In this document: positions 21,672 to 33,072 of the stretch, piece after piece
Layout of the letters: every line of letters begins with the position of its first letter
Position numbering within the stretch: position 1 is the first letter of the stretch
NCBI GenBank assembly: GCA_023374045.1
Contig: CM041780.1
Coordinates: 30,064,337-30,128,336 of the forward strand
Length of the DNA stretch: 64,000 nucleotides
Direction of reading: 5' to 3'
Source of the DNA: Limonium bicolor
Lineage: Eukaryota > Streptophyta > Magnoliopsida > Caryophyllales > Plumbaginaceae
The notes under the pieces: generated by a model
What the model was told of the DNA's origin: nothing
Seen by the model: only the letters and a program-made list of their open reading frames with translations
Databases searched by the model: none
Made by a program: the position numbers and the translations under genes

Positions 21672-24600
21672 CTAAGAAGCAAACAATGACGGGTGCTTCG
21701 CCTTCATCTTTTCTTCCAGCTCCCAAGTGGCCTCCTCAACGTCCTGGTTAGACCAAAGAACCTTCACCAGTCTCACAGACTTATGGTGAGTGTCTCGAGT
21801 CTTAGTATCCAGAATCCGTACGGGAGTCTCCACTGATCGCATGGTCGGCTCTAAGGTTAGCCTTTCCGGCTGAAGCACATGAGACGGATGAGACATATAC
21901 TTCTTCAATTGGGACACATGAAATACATCATGTACCTTGCCCAGCTCGGCGGGTAAATCAAGTCTATAAGCTACCGGGCCGATCCGCTCCGTCACAACAT
22001 AAGGACCCACATATTTCGGGCTCAACTTGCCCTTCTGGCCAAAACGAAATACTCCCTTCATGGGGGATACCCTAAGAAATACCTGATCGCCTACGGCGAA
22101 CTCCAGGTCACGTCGGCGCACATCTGCATACGACTTCTGTCTATCCTGAGCTGCTTTCATATTAGCCCGGATCTGGCGAACTTCTGCCTGAACCTGTTCC
22201 AGATACTCTGGTCCTATAATGACCGTCTCACTCGATTCATCCCAGCATAATGGCGTGCGGCATGGTCTACCGTACAATGCCTGGAAGGGAGACATCTTGA
22301 TCGAAGCATGGTAACTGTTGTTGTAACTAAACTCGATCAGATGTAACTTATCAATCCAGCTGGTCTGAAAGTCAAGTGCACATGCACGTAACATATCCTC
22401 AAGTGTCTGGATAGTGCGCTCACTTTGACCATCTGTCTGTGGGTGAAACGCTGTGCTCAATTTCAGTTCGGTACCTAGTGCCTCTCGTGTAGACTTCCAA
22501 TATCTGGATAAGAATCTGGTATCTCTGTCAGATACAATCGTTTTCGGTACACCATGATGTCTTACAATTTCCTTATCAAAGAGTTCTGCCAATTTTGCCA
22601 CTTTCCAGGTGTCCTTCATCGGAATGAATCGGGCCACCTTGGGCAGTCGGTCAACAACAACCCAAATCATATTCAGACCTCCCCTTGCAGGTGGAAGCCC
22701 TACTACGAAGTCCATAGATATGTCATGGAACTTCCACTCCGGCACTGGCATTGGCTGCACCATACCACCAGGCCGTCGGTGCTCAAACTTGACCTTCTGA
22801 CAAGTGAGACACCTCAACACATAATCATTTACATCCTTTTTCATTCCAGCCCACCAGAAATAACGTTTCATACCCTTATACATCTTTGAAGCTCCGGGGT
22901 GAATCGAAGTAGTAGAACAATGGGATTCACTCAATATGCGCTCCTTCAACTCAGCGCTACTCCTGGGTATACACAGTCGGCCATTAAGCCTAATCAGGTC
23001 ATCATCGTGGAGTCTGAAGTCGTACTTCTGACCCTCGAATGTGCCATCAATAAGCTTCTGTCTAATCTCCATCATGTACTGATCCGTCATCTGAGCACTC
23101 CGCACCTCTTCAACCAAGCCAGTATGAGAGACTAGCGAATGGAGAGAGTGTGCTCGGCGACTCAATGCGTCAGCTACCACATTTGCCTTACCCTCCTTAT
23201 ACTGTAAATTGATGTCATAATCATTCAGAAACTCGACCCACCTTCTTTGCCTCATGTTCAACTCTTTCTGAGTGAACAAGTATTTCAAACTCTTATGGTC
23301 GGAATAGATTGTCACGCTTACCCCATACAAATGATGTCGCCATATCTTCAGCGCGAAGACAATGGCCCCCAATTCTAAATCGTGGGTAGGGTAGTTCTCC
23401 TCATGCTTCTTCAGCTGTCGGGAGGCGTAAGCCACGACCTTCCCGTGTTGCATCAACACACAACCCATACCCCTGCCTGATGCGTCGCAATAGACCTTAA
23501 AACCATCTGGACCGTCTGGTAATGTCAGAACCGGTGCAGATGTTAGAGCATCCTTGAGACTCGTGAAAGCACTCTCACAGTCGACTGTCCACTCGAATGG
23601 TGCATCCTATTTCATCAAGGAAGTCATCGGCTTCGAGACACTGGAGAAGTCCTTCACAAACCTCCTATAATAACCTGCCAGACCGAGGAAGCTCCTGATG
23701 TCGGTAACTGTCTTCGGCCTAGGCCAGGTGCGCACTGCATCTATCTTCGCCGGATCAACAGCGATCCCGGCCTCAGAAATCACATGTCCAAGGAAGGATA
23801 CTTGATTCAACCAAAATTCACACTTAGAAAATTTAGCATACAGCTGATTCTTTCTCAATGTCTGCAATACATCTCTCAGGTGGCTTTCATGCTCACCTCT
23901 CGATTTCGAATACACAAGTATGTCATCGATGAAGACTACCACTGATTTGTCCAACTGATCTTGGAACAAACGGTTCATTAAGTCCATGAACTTTGCTGGT
24001 GCATTTGACAAGCCAAATGGCATAACTGTGAACTCATAATGCCCATACCTAGTTCTGAAAGCTATCTTTTCGATATCACTGTCACGGATGGCAATCTGGT
24101 GGTATCCGGAACGTAGGTCTATCTTGGAGAATACTGATGCTCCCCTTAGCTGATCAAATAGATCGTCGATGTGTGGTAAAGGGTAACGGTTCTTCACCGT
24201 AACAGCATTCAGCTCCCGATAATCAATACACAGGCGGAGGCTACCGTCCTTCTTCTTCACGAAGAGGACCGGCGCTCCCCATGGTGAAACACTAGGGCGG
24301 ATAAAGGCCTTGTCGAGTAGGTCTCTCAGCTGCTCCTTGAGCTCTGTCATCTCTGCTGGAGCCATATGATAAGGCGCTTTCACGATGGGTCCGGTGCCCG
24401 GAACTAGATCAATCTCAAACTCAACCTCTCGTGCTGGCGGCATGCCCGGCAGTTCCTTAGGAAATACATCAGGAAACTCCGACACTACCGGCACATCTGG
24501 GCTGAACTCAGGGTCTCTCTCTATGTCCTGGACATAGCAGAGGTATACATCATTTCCTCGTCGCAACTCACGATACATGGCCATGGCGGTGATGATCTGT

Positions 24601-25051
24601 GTCGAAGGCTCCCTGGGCCTCTGGCGGTATGATATAGTAACCCCAGATGGACTCCGAAGAAGCAGTCGATGCTCGGCACATAGGATTCTACCCTTGTACC
24701 GCTCCAACCAGTTCATCTCGACAATCACGTCAAAACCTAGTCCGTCGAACTCTATCAAGTCGATCGGAAACTCCTCATTCATGATTCGAACAACAGCATC
24801 TCGGTAGTAGCGGGTACACCTGATCCGCTCTTTCGACGGGAGAGTGACCACGAAGTCTGGCATCTCTTCACCATCTAACCCCAGCTTCTTCGCAAATGAC
24901 AGCGAAATGAATGTGTGTGAGGCTCCAGAGTCGAACAAGATCGATGCATCCACGCCATTCACTGGAAAGGTACTGGTGAGGATTGTGCCGCTCTTGCCGG
25001 CTTCTGCCTTATTGCAGACACTCAGTATACCTCCCGTTCCGAGTGCACAAC
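21672..25051 (-). CDS. Pol polyprotein (protease, RT, RNase H, integrase, chromodomain) with one in-frame TAG
   Basis: In the frame reading from an upstream ATG at 25106: the aspartic protease motif DSGA falls at residues 59-62, RT at about 250-430 has KID at 330 and catalytic FIDD at 392-395, and a TAG follows residue 499 (23609-23607). The frame then resumes unchanged. Numbered from the methionine at 23468, RNase H shows E32, D57 and D100 (its first Asp lies upstream of that Met). Integrase shows a zinc finger H183/H190/C220/C223 and D253-D314-E350 with the expected 35-residue spacing. A GPY motif sits near 488 and a chromodomain at about 547-597 ends the protein. The start given (25051) is a predicted splice acceptor TTAG/GTTGTG in phase with the gag donor at 26114; translation from 25106 is the alternative. 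The TAG sits in an otherwise intact domain and is probably a point mutation. Confidence 0.93.
23607..23609 (-). other. Single in-frame amber codon in pol
   Basis: The context is AAA TAG GAT GCA between RT and RNase H, where homologous proteins have K or Q. No downstream CARYYA readthrough signal is seen. This is most simply a recent nonsense mutation. Confidence 0.85.
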
Positions 25052-25117
25052 CTAATTCATTGGCAAACTCATAAGTATACGGTAGCAACACGTTGATACA
25101 CTCCAAAACAACATCCC

Positions 25118-25123
25118 TTTATT
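25118..25123 (-). terminator. Possible poly(A) signal after the AlkB frame
   Basis: AATAAA on the minus strand, 106 nt after the AlkB stop codon, followed by a GT-rich stretch (TGTTGTTTTGG). It would allow an AlkB-ending transcript separate from the gag-pol RNA. The motif is short and could be chance. Confidence 0.35.
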
Positions 25124-25228
25124 CATTAATATAGTCTTTACACCATAAGTTGGTTACATTGTAGACATGGCTAGATATAGCTCCCTTATCAAACAACTGG
25201 CTTAATACATTACATGATTACACAAGGC

Positions 25229-25863
25229 TCAAAACTGCCTAAAAGTCAAATTCAAACGTCCAGATTTCAGATGTGTGGCATTTACCACTGTCGATGGTGC
25301 GGTATTCAATTTAATCTTCTTGATACCGTGGTATAACATCCTTGATTGTCCTCCCATGATTAATACATCACCTGACTTCAACACTAGCTTCTTTGCGAGA
25401 TCACCACGCTTCTTCTCGCCGTACATAAACACAGCGGTATCACCAATGGACCAAGACACCACGGGTACTCCCTTACTTAGAGACTCGGGTGACTCGTCCT
25501 TATCTTGGTGTAACCCTAACCGTCCACCTTTCTGGTAGAAGTTCACAATGCATAAGTCTGCTTCCACGTTCGGAATCGGTTCCGATTCAAGTTGCTGAGC
25601 AATTCCCACGGTGTGGTTAACAACCGCAAGGAACTCCTCAGGTATGCCTGGTACAGTTGCTCCGTCTTCAGCTCGCACATCCTGATATGACTTGGTGTAG
25701 GGATTCCAGTCCTTACCCATGCACATCATCTTCAGCTTCATCTTCGAACCGCTCGGGTATTCGGGTGTGTAGAAACCTCCTGGTGCTGCTCCAAGTTCGT
25801 TGCAACGTCTGATGATGTGGATTTGCGCTTCTGGTGTCAGGTATCCATTTAAGAGTATCATAC
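25229..25863 (-). CDS. AlkB-family 2-oxoglutarate/Fe(II) dioxygenase captured by the retrotransposon
   Basis: A 210-residue frame from ATG 25861 (start MILLNGYL). AlkB-family enzymes use Fe(II) and 2-oxoglutarate to remove methyl groups from nucleic-acid bases. The full signature is present: NFY at 107-109, iron ligands H118-x-D120 and H178, and the 2-oxoglutarate-binding R202 and R208 in RLNLTFR. The N-terminal part (GGFY at 28-31, KMMCMGKDW at 44-52) resembles plant ALKBH1-type proteins rather than the short AlkB domains of plant RNA viruses; this is my family reading, not a search result. It lies between the Gag zinc knuckles and protease on the same strand. An acceptor CAACCAG/GT at 25864/25863 joins in phase to the gag donor at 26114, giving a 634-residue Gag-AlkB that ends at its own TGA. 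The domain has no intron, as expected for capture from a spliced RNA. Confidence 0.9.
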
Positions 25864-26113
25864 CTGGTTGGATAACCTGACATTGCCCAGTGGGAATTCG
25901 GTGATGTTGATGGTGGTTTCCTCAGGGTTCGGTGTGGGCGGGATTGGATAGCAGATATTGAAGGTTCCTAAGTTTCAAATTGTCTAACTTTAGGTGTTTT
26001 CCACATTATATTCTAACTCTTTACTTATATGTTTATACCCTTAGACTTGCTAACACTCATGCATGAAATGCGATAAGCAGTCAATTATTTCACTCAACAG
26101 TTAAACGCGGTAC
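25864..26113 (-). other. Predicted intron between gag and AlkB
   Basis: Donor GACCAG/GTACCG (26114/26113) and acceptor CAACCAG/GTATG (25864/25863). Both ends are canonical and the phase is kept through a shared glycine codon. An in-frame TGA upstream of the AlkB region and the gag stop at 26096-26094 mean that unspliced reading cannot fuse the two. The same donor is also in phase with 25051 at the pol start. Confidence 0.55.
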
Positions 26114-27567
26114 CTGGTCTAGAAGAGGATCCTGGTGCCTCAGACCGGTCCACCACATTCAGGGCGGCCTTGCTGGACCCCGTACCCTTCCCCTTCTGGG
26201 ATTCAGTGTACTTCTTGTCAGAAGTCTGCTGAATGATCGCCTTCGGGCTTTCAGTGGTCGTGGTAGTCTTACCCTTCCACTGCCCCTTTGGCTTATAGTC
26301 CCTGCTACTTGGGTTCTGCCAGCACTCAAACTCACGGAGCCCCCTCTTCTGGCAGTAATGACACTTCACGTCATTCCCCTTGCAGTCTTTGCCGGGGTGG
26401 TCTCCGTTACACCACTTACAGTAAAAGTGGCGCTCCGGTCCAGAACCCGTGCTAGCTGCTATAACGACACACAATCAATACTCTCTTTCCATCTTAACAA
26501 CATACACCTCAACTAGATACACATGATTAAGTAATTACCCTTAGGCGGGTAGGAGCGTAGAGGCTTCGCCGCATACGCATACGTGAGCTTCAATGGCTCA
26601 TCAGCTGTAGTGGTCTGGGCCTGGCCCATGTCACCCTGGTACTGACTCTTCTGGGGCTGAGGGTAGGGTTTCTTTTTCTTTGCTCCCCCATACCCTTGCT
26701 GACTCTGGCCCTCGTTTGTGGCCTTGCGCTTGTGCGCATTCTCCTCGTCCCTCAGACGGACGGTAATTTCAACCTTAGCAGCGGCATGATAGCACTCCTG
26801 AATTTTAGGATGTCAGTCATGCCCCGCAAAACACTTACCAACTCACATTAACATTCACTCAATGTATTGATTGATTCACAACAAAGTACTCTAATTACCT
26901 GCAAGGTAGTATACTCAGCTGGCCCCATCCCATAGCGGAGACGGTGGCTAAGACCATTGTAGAACCGGTTCACCAACACTCGGTTCGAGTACCCAAGGTC
27001 TGGTAACAGGTGAATAAGGCCGGTGAATGCGGTGTAGTAGTCATCAACCGACATCTTATCCCCCTGCCTCAGACTGTCCAGCTCGAGGCGCTTGGCCTCC
27101 TGCACATGAACAGGGTAATACTTGGCTCGCAGTAGAGCCGTGTACTCCCTCCAACCAAACTCAGGATCAGCCATCCTGTCCTCTTTCACCAACTTCCACC
27201 AACTCTGTGCCGTACCCTTCAAATAGTAAGCGGCAAGACGGACCTTAGCTTCAGCAGGTACTGCCAAGGTCTCGTAGGCGGTCTCCAGTTCGGAGATGTA
27301 CGCCTCCAGTTTTCGAGGATCAGTCTCCCCATTGAATGATGGCGGTCTCAGATCAGCCAACGCCTTGACCCAGTTGGTCTCTCGTGGCGGTGGTGGTGGT
27401 GGCTGAACTTCGGGCTGTTGCCCTTGCTGTAATGCAGCAACCATCTGGGGTACCATCTGGGCTACGGTGGCTGCTACTGCCTCAGCCATGGTCTGTGCCG
27501 TAGTATCATCGCCCTGGTCACCCATACCTCCAGTACCGCGGCCTCTACCTCGTGGTCTACCTGCCAT
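26114..27567 (-). CDS. Gag of element E (three exons)
   Basis: This is the capsid/nucleocapsid protein. Start ATG 27567 gives MAGRPRGRGRG, followed by a basic and Q/P-rich segment, the capsid core (PPSFNGETDP, YYLKGTAQSWW) and a tail. Exon 1 is 27567-26899, the intron 26898-26798, exon 2 26797-26539, the second intron 26538-26456 and exon 3 26455-26114. All ends are GT/AG and lengths keep the frame (phases 0, 1, 1). Without splicing, exon 1 runs into a stop at 26848. Exon 3 has a zinc knuckle CKWCNGDHPGKDC (C-x2-C-x3-H-x4-C). A second knuckle, CHYCQKRGLREFEC, has Leu where His is expected. Both intron positions are shared with the D gag. If unspliced at 26113, it stops after TAFNC at 26094. 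Confidence 0.88.
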
Positions 27568-27785
27568 CTGAATTCATATGAACATTTCATTAGCATTATG
27601 CTTGCACACTTATCGGTCCAACGGTTGTAGCATCTTCCCGACAACAAGGTATTTCCACACTTAGTTAGTGGTTAACCTTTCCAAATCTGTTCACTTAGGC
27701 ATCTATGGTTAGGTTTCCTAACACGGTATATTCCTAGCTCGGTATTCTAGTCATCAGAGTGATACTTCGCTCTGATACCACTTTT
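27568..27785 (-). promoter_or_regulatory. E leader with primer-binding site and PBS hairpin
   Basis: PBS TGGTATCAGAGC on the minus strand at 27780-27769, 5 bases from the 5' LTR. The stem-loop at 27753-27776 has arms ATCAGAGCGA and TCACTCTGAT with one mismatch. The remaining approximately 190 bases up to the gag ATG hold no other signal I can name. Confidence 0.88.
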
Positions 27786-30700
27786 TGTAACACCCCTACA
27801 ACGCCCCTATCAACTACTGAAATCGCAGCGGAAAACCAACCAACAATAATTAAACGCTATGGTGTTACAACGCCGTTAACCACCCACGTGGTTAACTAGG
27901 CAGAATAAATACAAGTGTATCGGTCTGATGATCAGACTCCCGAGCATAGATCCTAACATCCCCATATATATATATAGCCAACCATACCGAGTATTTAATT
28001 TACATCACAACTTCCAACTGTAAACATCCACCACTGTTTAACGAACGGTACCAAAATGTAATGCCTCGGGAGCACAGGCGCTTCCCGGGCTCAACAACCA
28101 AAACAACCAAAAGTACATCATCGACCTAGGAACTAGAGCCACTCCGCTTCTTCGATTCTCATCCTACAATAAAATATGGAGCCCCCGAGGGGGTCAGCAA
28201 CCTTTGCTGGTATGGCTAACGCGCAGCCCATCGGCTACCGGGATACGCGCAACCAATTGTCATGATAACATGGCATTCATTTTAAAACATCCAACATATA
28301 TATATATAGCATAGCAAGGGAATTTGCATAGCACAACAACAATACATAACACCATAAAATCGGTTCTCACAAGGAACCTTCCACCACAGTTAGTATACAT
28401 AGTGAGCCTAGAGATTATTACCAATCTCATGTTAAGCTCGTTACCAACCTCGTTACCGTCCAGTTATATAGAACGGTTAACTTATACCCAAGGTGTGTCG
28501 GATATAGTAATCCCAAGCACACCGAAAACAACATTCGTATGCCCCTGTGGCCCGACGTGAGTCAGTAACTAGCTTTGGATAAGCTAAGGGAAGGTAGAAA
28601 CCAAATTGGAATACCACCTATACATACACCAAGAGAGCCGAACCGGATATGATATCGACTCCCGTCCTCACACGCGTGGCCGGAACATACCGGACTCCTC
28701 ACTCCCCCCGATTAGCACTTGTTAGTGATCACACAATATTTTGTTAAGTCACATACAAGCAAATATTTAGGTCTGGTTAGACAACCAAGGGAAAGGAATC
28801 ACAACATTACAACATCTTAATGTATAACAACTGTAACCTCTTTTCATGCCTTAATCTTATAAGGTCGTAACACACAGAAAATCAAACAACACCCAAGCCG
28901 GTGTAAACCGGTAGACAACAGACTGCAAGAAAACCATACCTTGGTCCTTGCCTCGATTGGTTTCCTCCGTAGGTCACTCCTATACATAATTAATAACGTC
29001 GGTTAATTATGTATTCAATTCAAACTTGTTAAGTATTTAACATGATTGTATGACATGTTTTAATGTCTATCTTACCCTAGGTTACCTTCACTATACTCCC
29101 TAGGGTTTACTACATAAGTCACATTCTTTCTGTTTTTTTTTACAAGTTTAGGTCCGACCGAACTTACCCAAGTTCGGTCGATTCCAGAACACATTTCCGT
29201 CAAAATTTTCTACTCCGACCGACCTTGTAAGTTCGGTCGCATGTTCGGTCTATTCCCGAGAGTTTCTTCCCTTTGAAACTTTAGCCCGACCGAACTTGCC
29301 AAGTCCGGTCCTATGTTCGGCCGATTCCAGTAACTCAATCCGTACACAAAATACAAGCCCGACCGACCTTGCAAGTCCGGTCCCCAAGGTCGGTCCATTC
29401 CAGAAGCCAATTCTCGCAGGGTAAACTGGGCTCGACCGAACTTGCAAGTTCGGTCGCAAGTTCGGTCTGCCCCAGACCTTTGTTTTCCTTTTTACATTCA
29501 ACTCAAAACTTCACCCCATGTAACCTAGTACCCCCTAACCTCATTTGGGCACCTTAAACACACCTTAAGACATCCTTAAACACTCATAAAGCTCATCTTC
29601 TAATTCCTTAAACCTTTACTTATATCTTCACAAAATTCCTAACACTTACAATATTTTCTCCTAGTTTTTCAAGTGGTGTTTCATACCTATGATAACTACT
29701 ATCCCAAAAGCTTTCTCCTTATTTTAACATCATCTCTCAAGCACTATCTCTCACAACTAACTCCTTATATCCTTCTTGAAAATTCTTTCCCAAGTTTACA
29801 CTTTCTCCTTATTTACCAAAGTTTGCCTAAGTATCTACCTAAGTCCCAAAGTGACTTTGGTACTTACTAAAATCTCAAGATCATGCCTAAGTCCTTATTA
29901 CACTCTAGAACACTTCGAGTTCATCAAAATTCCTTTATAACATCTTGAACTCCTTATGCATTTCCTAAATTTCGACATAGGTTCTCCTAGCATTTTGTTA
30001 CACCTTAGCACATTGTTTACATAGTTAAACACCCAAGAACACTAAGAACACCAAGAACACTCTCTTACACAACTTCACCAAATTCACACTACATCACAAT
30101 ATAGTGCATAATTTAAATTGCATGGCACTTAGGCCCTTAAAATGCATGACTCTTAGGCCCTTAAAGTGCTTAAATCATAAACACTGAATTTCCATAATGT
30201 ATATGCCTTTGACCTGCAATTACATACAACAAGACATATGTTCTTTTACTAGTCTCCTTAGAACACTTTACTAAGTCATTCACCATTTGCTCTTTAGGTA
30301 GTTTTAATAAGCATTTATAAGCTCATTTCTCCTAAGGCATTAAACAACATTAGGTTAGTAGATTTACCTCTTTTCCAAACAACTCCTTTCTTGTTTCACT
30401 ATAAGACCGGTAGGGTATTTGATTCCTTGTCAAGTTCTAAACAATATACAAACATTATAATGAGTATTCAAGCTTTAAGCTTCATCTCATTGTAAACCCT
30501 AATTTTACATTGTTTCAAAAACATTAATGTAGTTGTTTTACCTTGATCTTTGAAGAGAGTTTGAATATATAACAAGAGAGGACTCCACCTAGTCCATGAA
30601 GAGTTGGAATGAAGCTAGAACAAAGTCACACAAAGAGCTACATCAATGTGTATTTTCGGTCAAGGTAAAAACATGGAGGAAACATGATTTTTCTTTGAGA

Positions 30701-31664
30701 TTCCTTACCTAGTAGCAAAGGAGAGTAATAATATGTAGAAATACAAGCTCAAGCTCCTTCAATGGTGGAACTCCATGGCACCGAAATGGGGCTCTTGAAG
30801 TTTTGAGAAGATAGGAATGAAGAGCTTGATGAGAGGAAGAGATTGGTGGTGTTTGTTTTTGATTTGGACAAGTGAGCTAGATTTTACAAGTGGTCAAAGC
30901 TAGAGTTTTAATGGTGGTGGTGATATTACCGTGACAGAAAAGCAAGAAGGGAGGAAGAAGAAGTTAGAACCGTGTGAAATGAAGAAGGGAAATGAGAATG
31001 AAGATAGAATTTGCTTTAAGAAGATATTTATGCTTTATAAAGTAAAAAGGTAACTTAATTAGTTTACTTTATTTACTTATCATATTAATTAGAGAGTGGT
31101 GAGTAACCACACTTAGAAAACCGGCCCCCTATAATATAATGAGGGTATTTTTGTCTTTGTTTGTCAATTTAATTACTTATGACAACATATGTTACAAACT
31201 AGCTTATAAAAATCACTATTCGCCAAAACAAGGCACTTAGAAGTGAAATTTTTGATTTCCCATTAATATAGACACCCAAATGTGATACTATATAGTACAC
31301 ATATATATTTAAGAGTAATGATGGACATTTAGCCACTCAAAACTCATTTACAAGACAATTTTTCAAAAATGTGCTTTAAGACTTCTTAAAGCACATTTTA
31401 TGTTTTAACTTGTTTTCAAGCTTGGTTTTCTTTGGTAATTGGTTTAATAAGTTCATTAGTATGTAAATGAGGTCTTGGTAAGTTCATTAGGTCTTAACCA
31501 AGTTTATCCCAAGCTTAGAGAACATTTTAGCTCTTATTGACTTTAAAGCACATTTTGTGTTTTCTTTTGTTTAAATTTGTTTACTAATGTTTCTAAGACT
31601 CTTTTTAGTCTTAATAAATCATGTTTTAATGTTTAAACAACATACCTAGGTTTGGGGTATTTCA
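27786..31664 (-). repeat. Element E 5' LTR (right in window)
   Basis: 3879 bp, near-identical to 17493-21378. It contains the U3 palindrome (31365-31399), TATA-like area (about 31021-31046), donor-like site (30719/30718), acceptor-like site (30214/30213), hairpin array (29151-29478) and structured module (about 28145-28255). As the upstream LTR it should drive E transcription leftward, giving a leader of roughly 3.4 kb before gag. Confidence 0.95.
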
Positions 31665-33054
31665 GTGTTATATAAATTAGATTGATTGTAGAAGTTTATG
31701 TTGTATAAGTGAATAGAGTGGTAAACGAACCACTGCATTAAGAGTGGGGATACCTCTCGATATTGTGAGACCGCAGGAGCGGTAGTTATGTGTACCAAAT
31801 CCAAGAAATATGTTAAGGATTGACCATGTTGATATTGCGAGAGAATAGTCAGTTTAGTAGCTTGTGAAGCACCCGGCTGAATAACAGCGGCTTGTAACTC
31901 GAGTGAGCTACGCTCAAGGAGCATTCGGTAGTCATCCAAATGGATGGCGAACCATAATACGAAAGATGTAAGTATGTGTGTGGAAGTTAATGTGACAGTA
32001 AATGCACCATGTAAGTTAGTGTTATACAAGGAGCACGGTGCGCAGTAAGCGACCGTTGTATAAGTATTGTTAAACGATAATATGGCAACTAAGCACAGTT
32101 ACGAGTTAAACCCAATAGAGATACAAAAGTAAGTGGTACCAAACAACTAGGCAGTAAGCCAGTAGCCAGTATTACGAGATCAGAATCTCAGTGAAACACA
32201 GTGTGAATTCCGTTGCGAATCGCATGAGAGATTTGCTGTCAAGAGTTTACGCCTCTGCACTCTGTATGACTGAGTGTTTTGGTATTGCACTTGTGCAGTA
32301 ATGATCAAGTGGGATAGCTAGGAATTGGAAACATGTTAATTATGGAGGAAATAGAAAGCGGCTTATAACGACATAGTGACCGATGCATAGGAAATGCAAG
32401 GTCGTACCAGTGAAAGAATACATGTACAAAACCAAATGAGGCGGCATGATTAACAGTGAGTGACTACAGTAGCACTAACTACCAAATATCGGTATGGAAT
32501 ATACCTCAACTGTGGGAAATAATTGAGAGAGCACTACACATTAGGTGGTAGCTCAATCTCAACCGACAGTAAGTCGGAAGGGAACAAATCAATTATTGTG
32601 AAATACGTAGCAGTTTACGCAGTAAGTTATTAGAGAACTGGATGAGAAGCCTTGAAACTCACCGAATTCGCTCACGTTAAGAGATACCACGCGTCGGTTG
32701 AGAAACTGTTATACAATACAGTAAGAATAACGAATGGGGCAAACTACGCCCTACAGTTATTAGAGTTTCGCAGCAGGAACTAGTGAGCCAGTGATTCAAG
32801 TGTTGAATGTGCATGGTGAACATGAGTGAATGGCTAGCTATTAATGCCTAGAAGCCTCACAGGCCAGAATCCAAACCAGCTAAGAGTTTAAACAAACTCC
32901 AATGAGAATTCTTGGTTTAGGGACTAAACCGCCAATATGGTTAACATCCTCCAACCAGAACACATTATATAATAGACTGCGTGGAAGTTAAAACACTTCA
33001 CGACGGCAGAACATTTTAAGCCAATGTTCAGTGATTGATTACGTGGGCGTAATC

Positions 33055-33072
33055 CCTTTTAAGGGGGGTAGA
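33055..33072 (+). promoter_or_regulatory. Inner polypurine tract, element A
   Basis: CCCTTTTAAGGGGGGTAGAG, about 1.35 kb upstream of the terminal tract. Same sequence as the inner tract of E, where it follows the pol stop directly. This suggests that the DNA downstream of pol is shared between autonomous and non-autonomous members. Confidence 0.65.

Larger units (their letters stand above)
17493..31664 (-). mobile_element. Element E: full-length Ty3/gypsy chromovirus carrying an AlkB domain
   Basis: 14,172 bp, flanked by a perfect 5 bp TSD gtgtt (17488-17492 and 31665-31669). LTRs of 3886 bp (17493-21378) and 3879 bp (27786-31664) differ by only scattered substitutions and an AT-microsatellite length change (18001-18022 versus 28296-28308), so insertion was recent. 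Sense order on the minus strand: PBS (27780-27769), gag in three exons, an AlkB-type dioxygenase, pol (PR-RT-RH-IN-chromodomain), an inner polypurine tract, small hairpins and the terminal polypurine tract. The integrase with GPY motif and C-terminal chromodomain places it among plant chromoviruses, most likely Tekay-like. One TAG in pol is the only clear lesion. Confidence 0.96.

Noticed and set aside
23607..23609. In-frame TAG in pol as a programmed readthrough site
   Set aside because: It falls inside the RT to RNase H connection, not at a gag/pol boundary, and lacks a recognised readthrough context. A point mutation is simpler.
22554..25074. Plus-strand frames of 60-111 codons across 22554-25074
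   Set aside because: They are antisense shadows of the pol gene, with no start context or homology of their own.
25229..25863. AlkB frame as an unrelated host gene lying in the element
   Set aside because: It is on the element's strand, between gag and pol, inside perfect TSD-bounded LTRs, and in splice phase with gag. Capture into the element is the better reading.
31646..32029. 127-codon minus-strand frame at the E/A junction
   Set aside because: It crosses the right edge of element E into non-coding DNA of A, and the equivalent in B (around 53617-53889) is broken into other frames.
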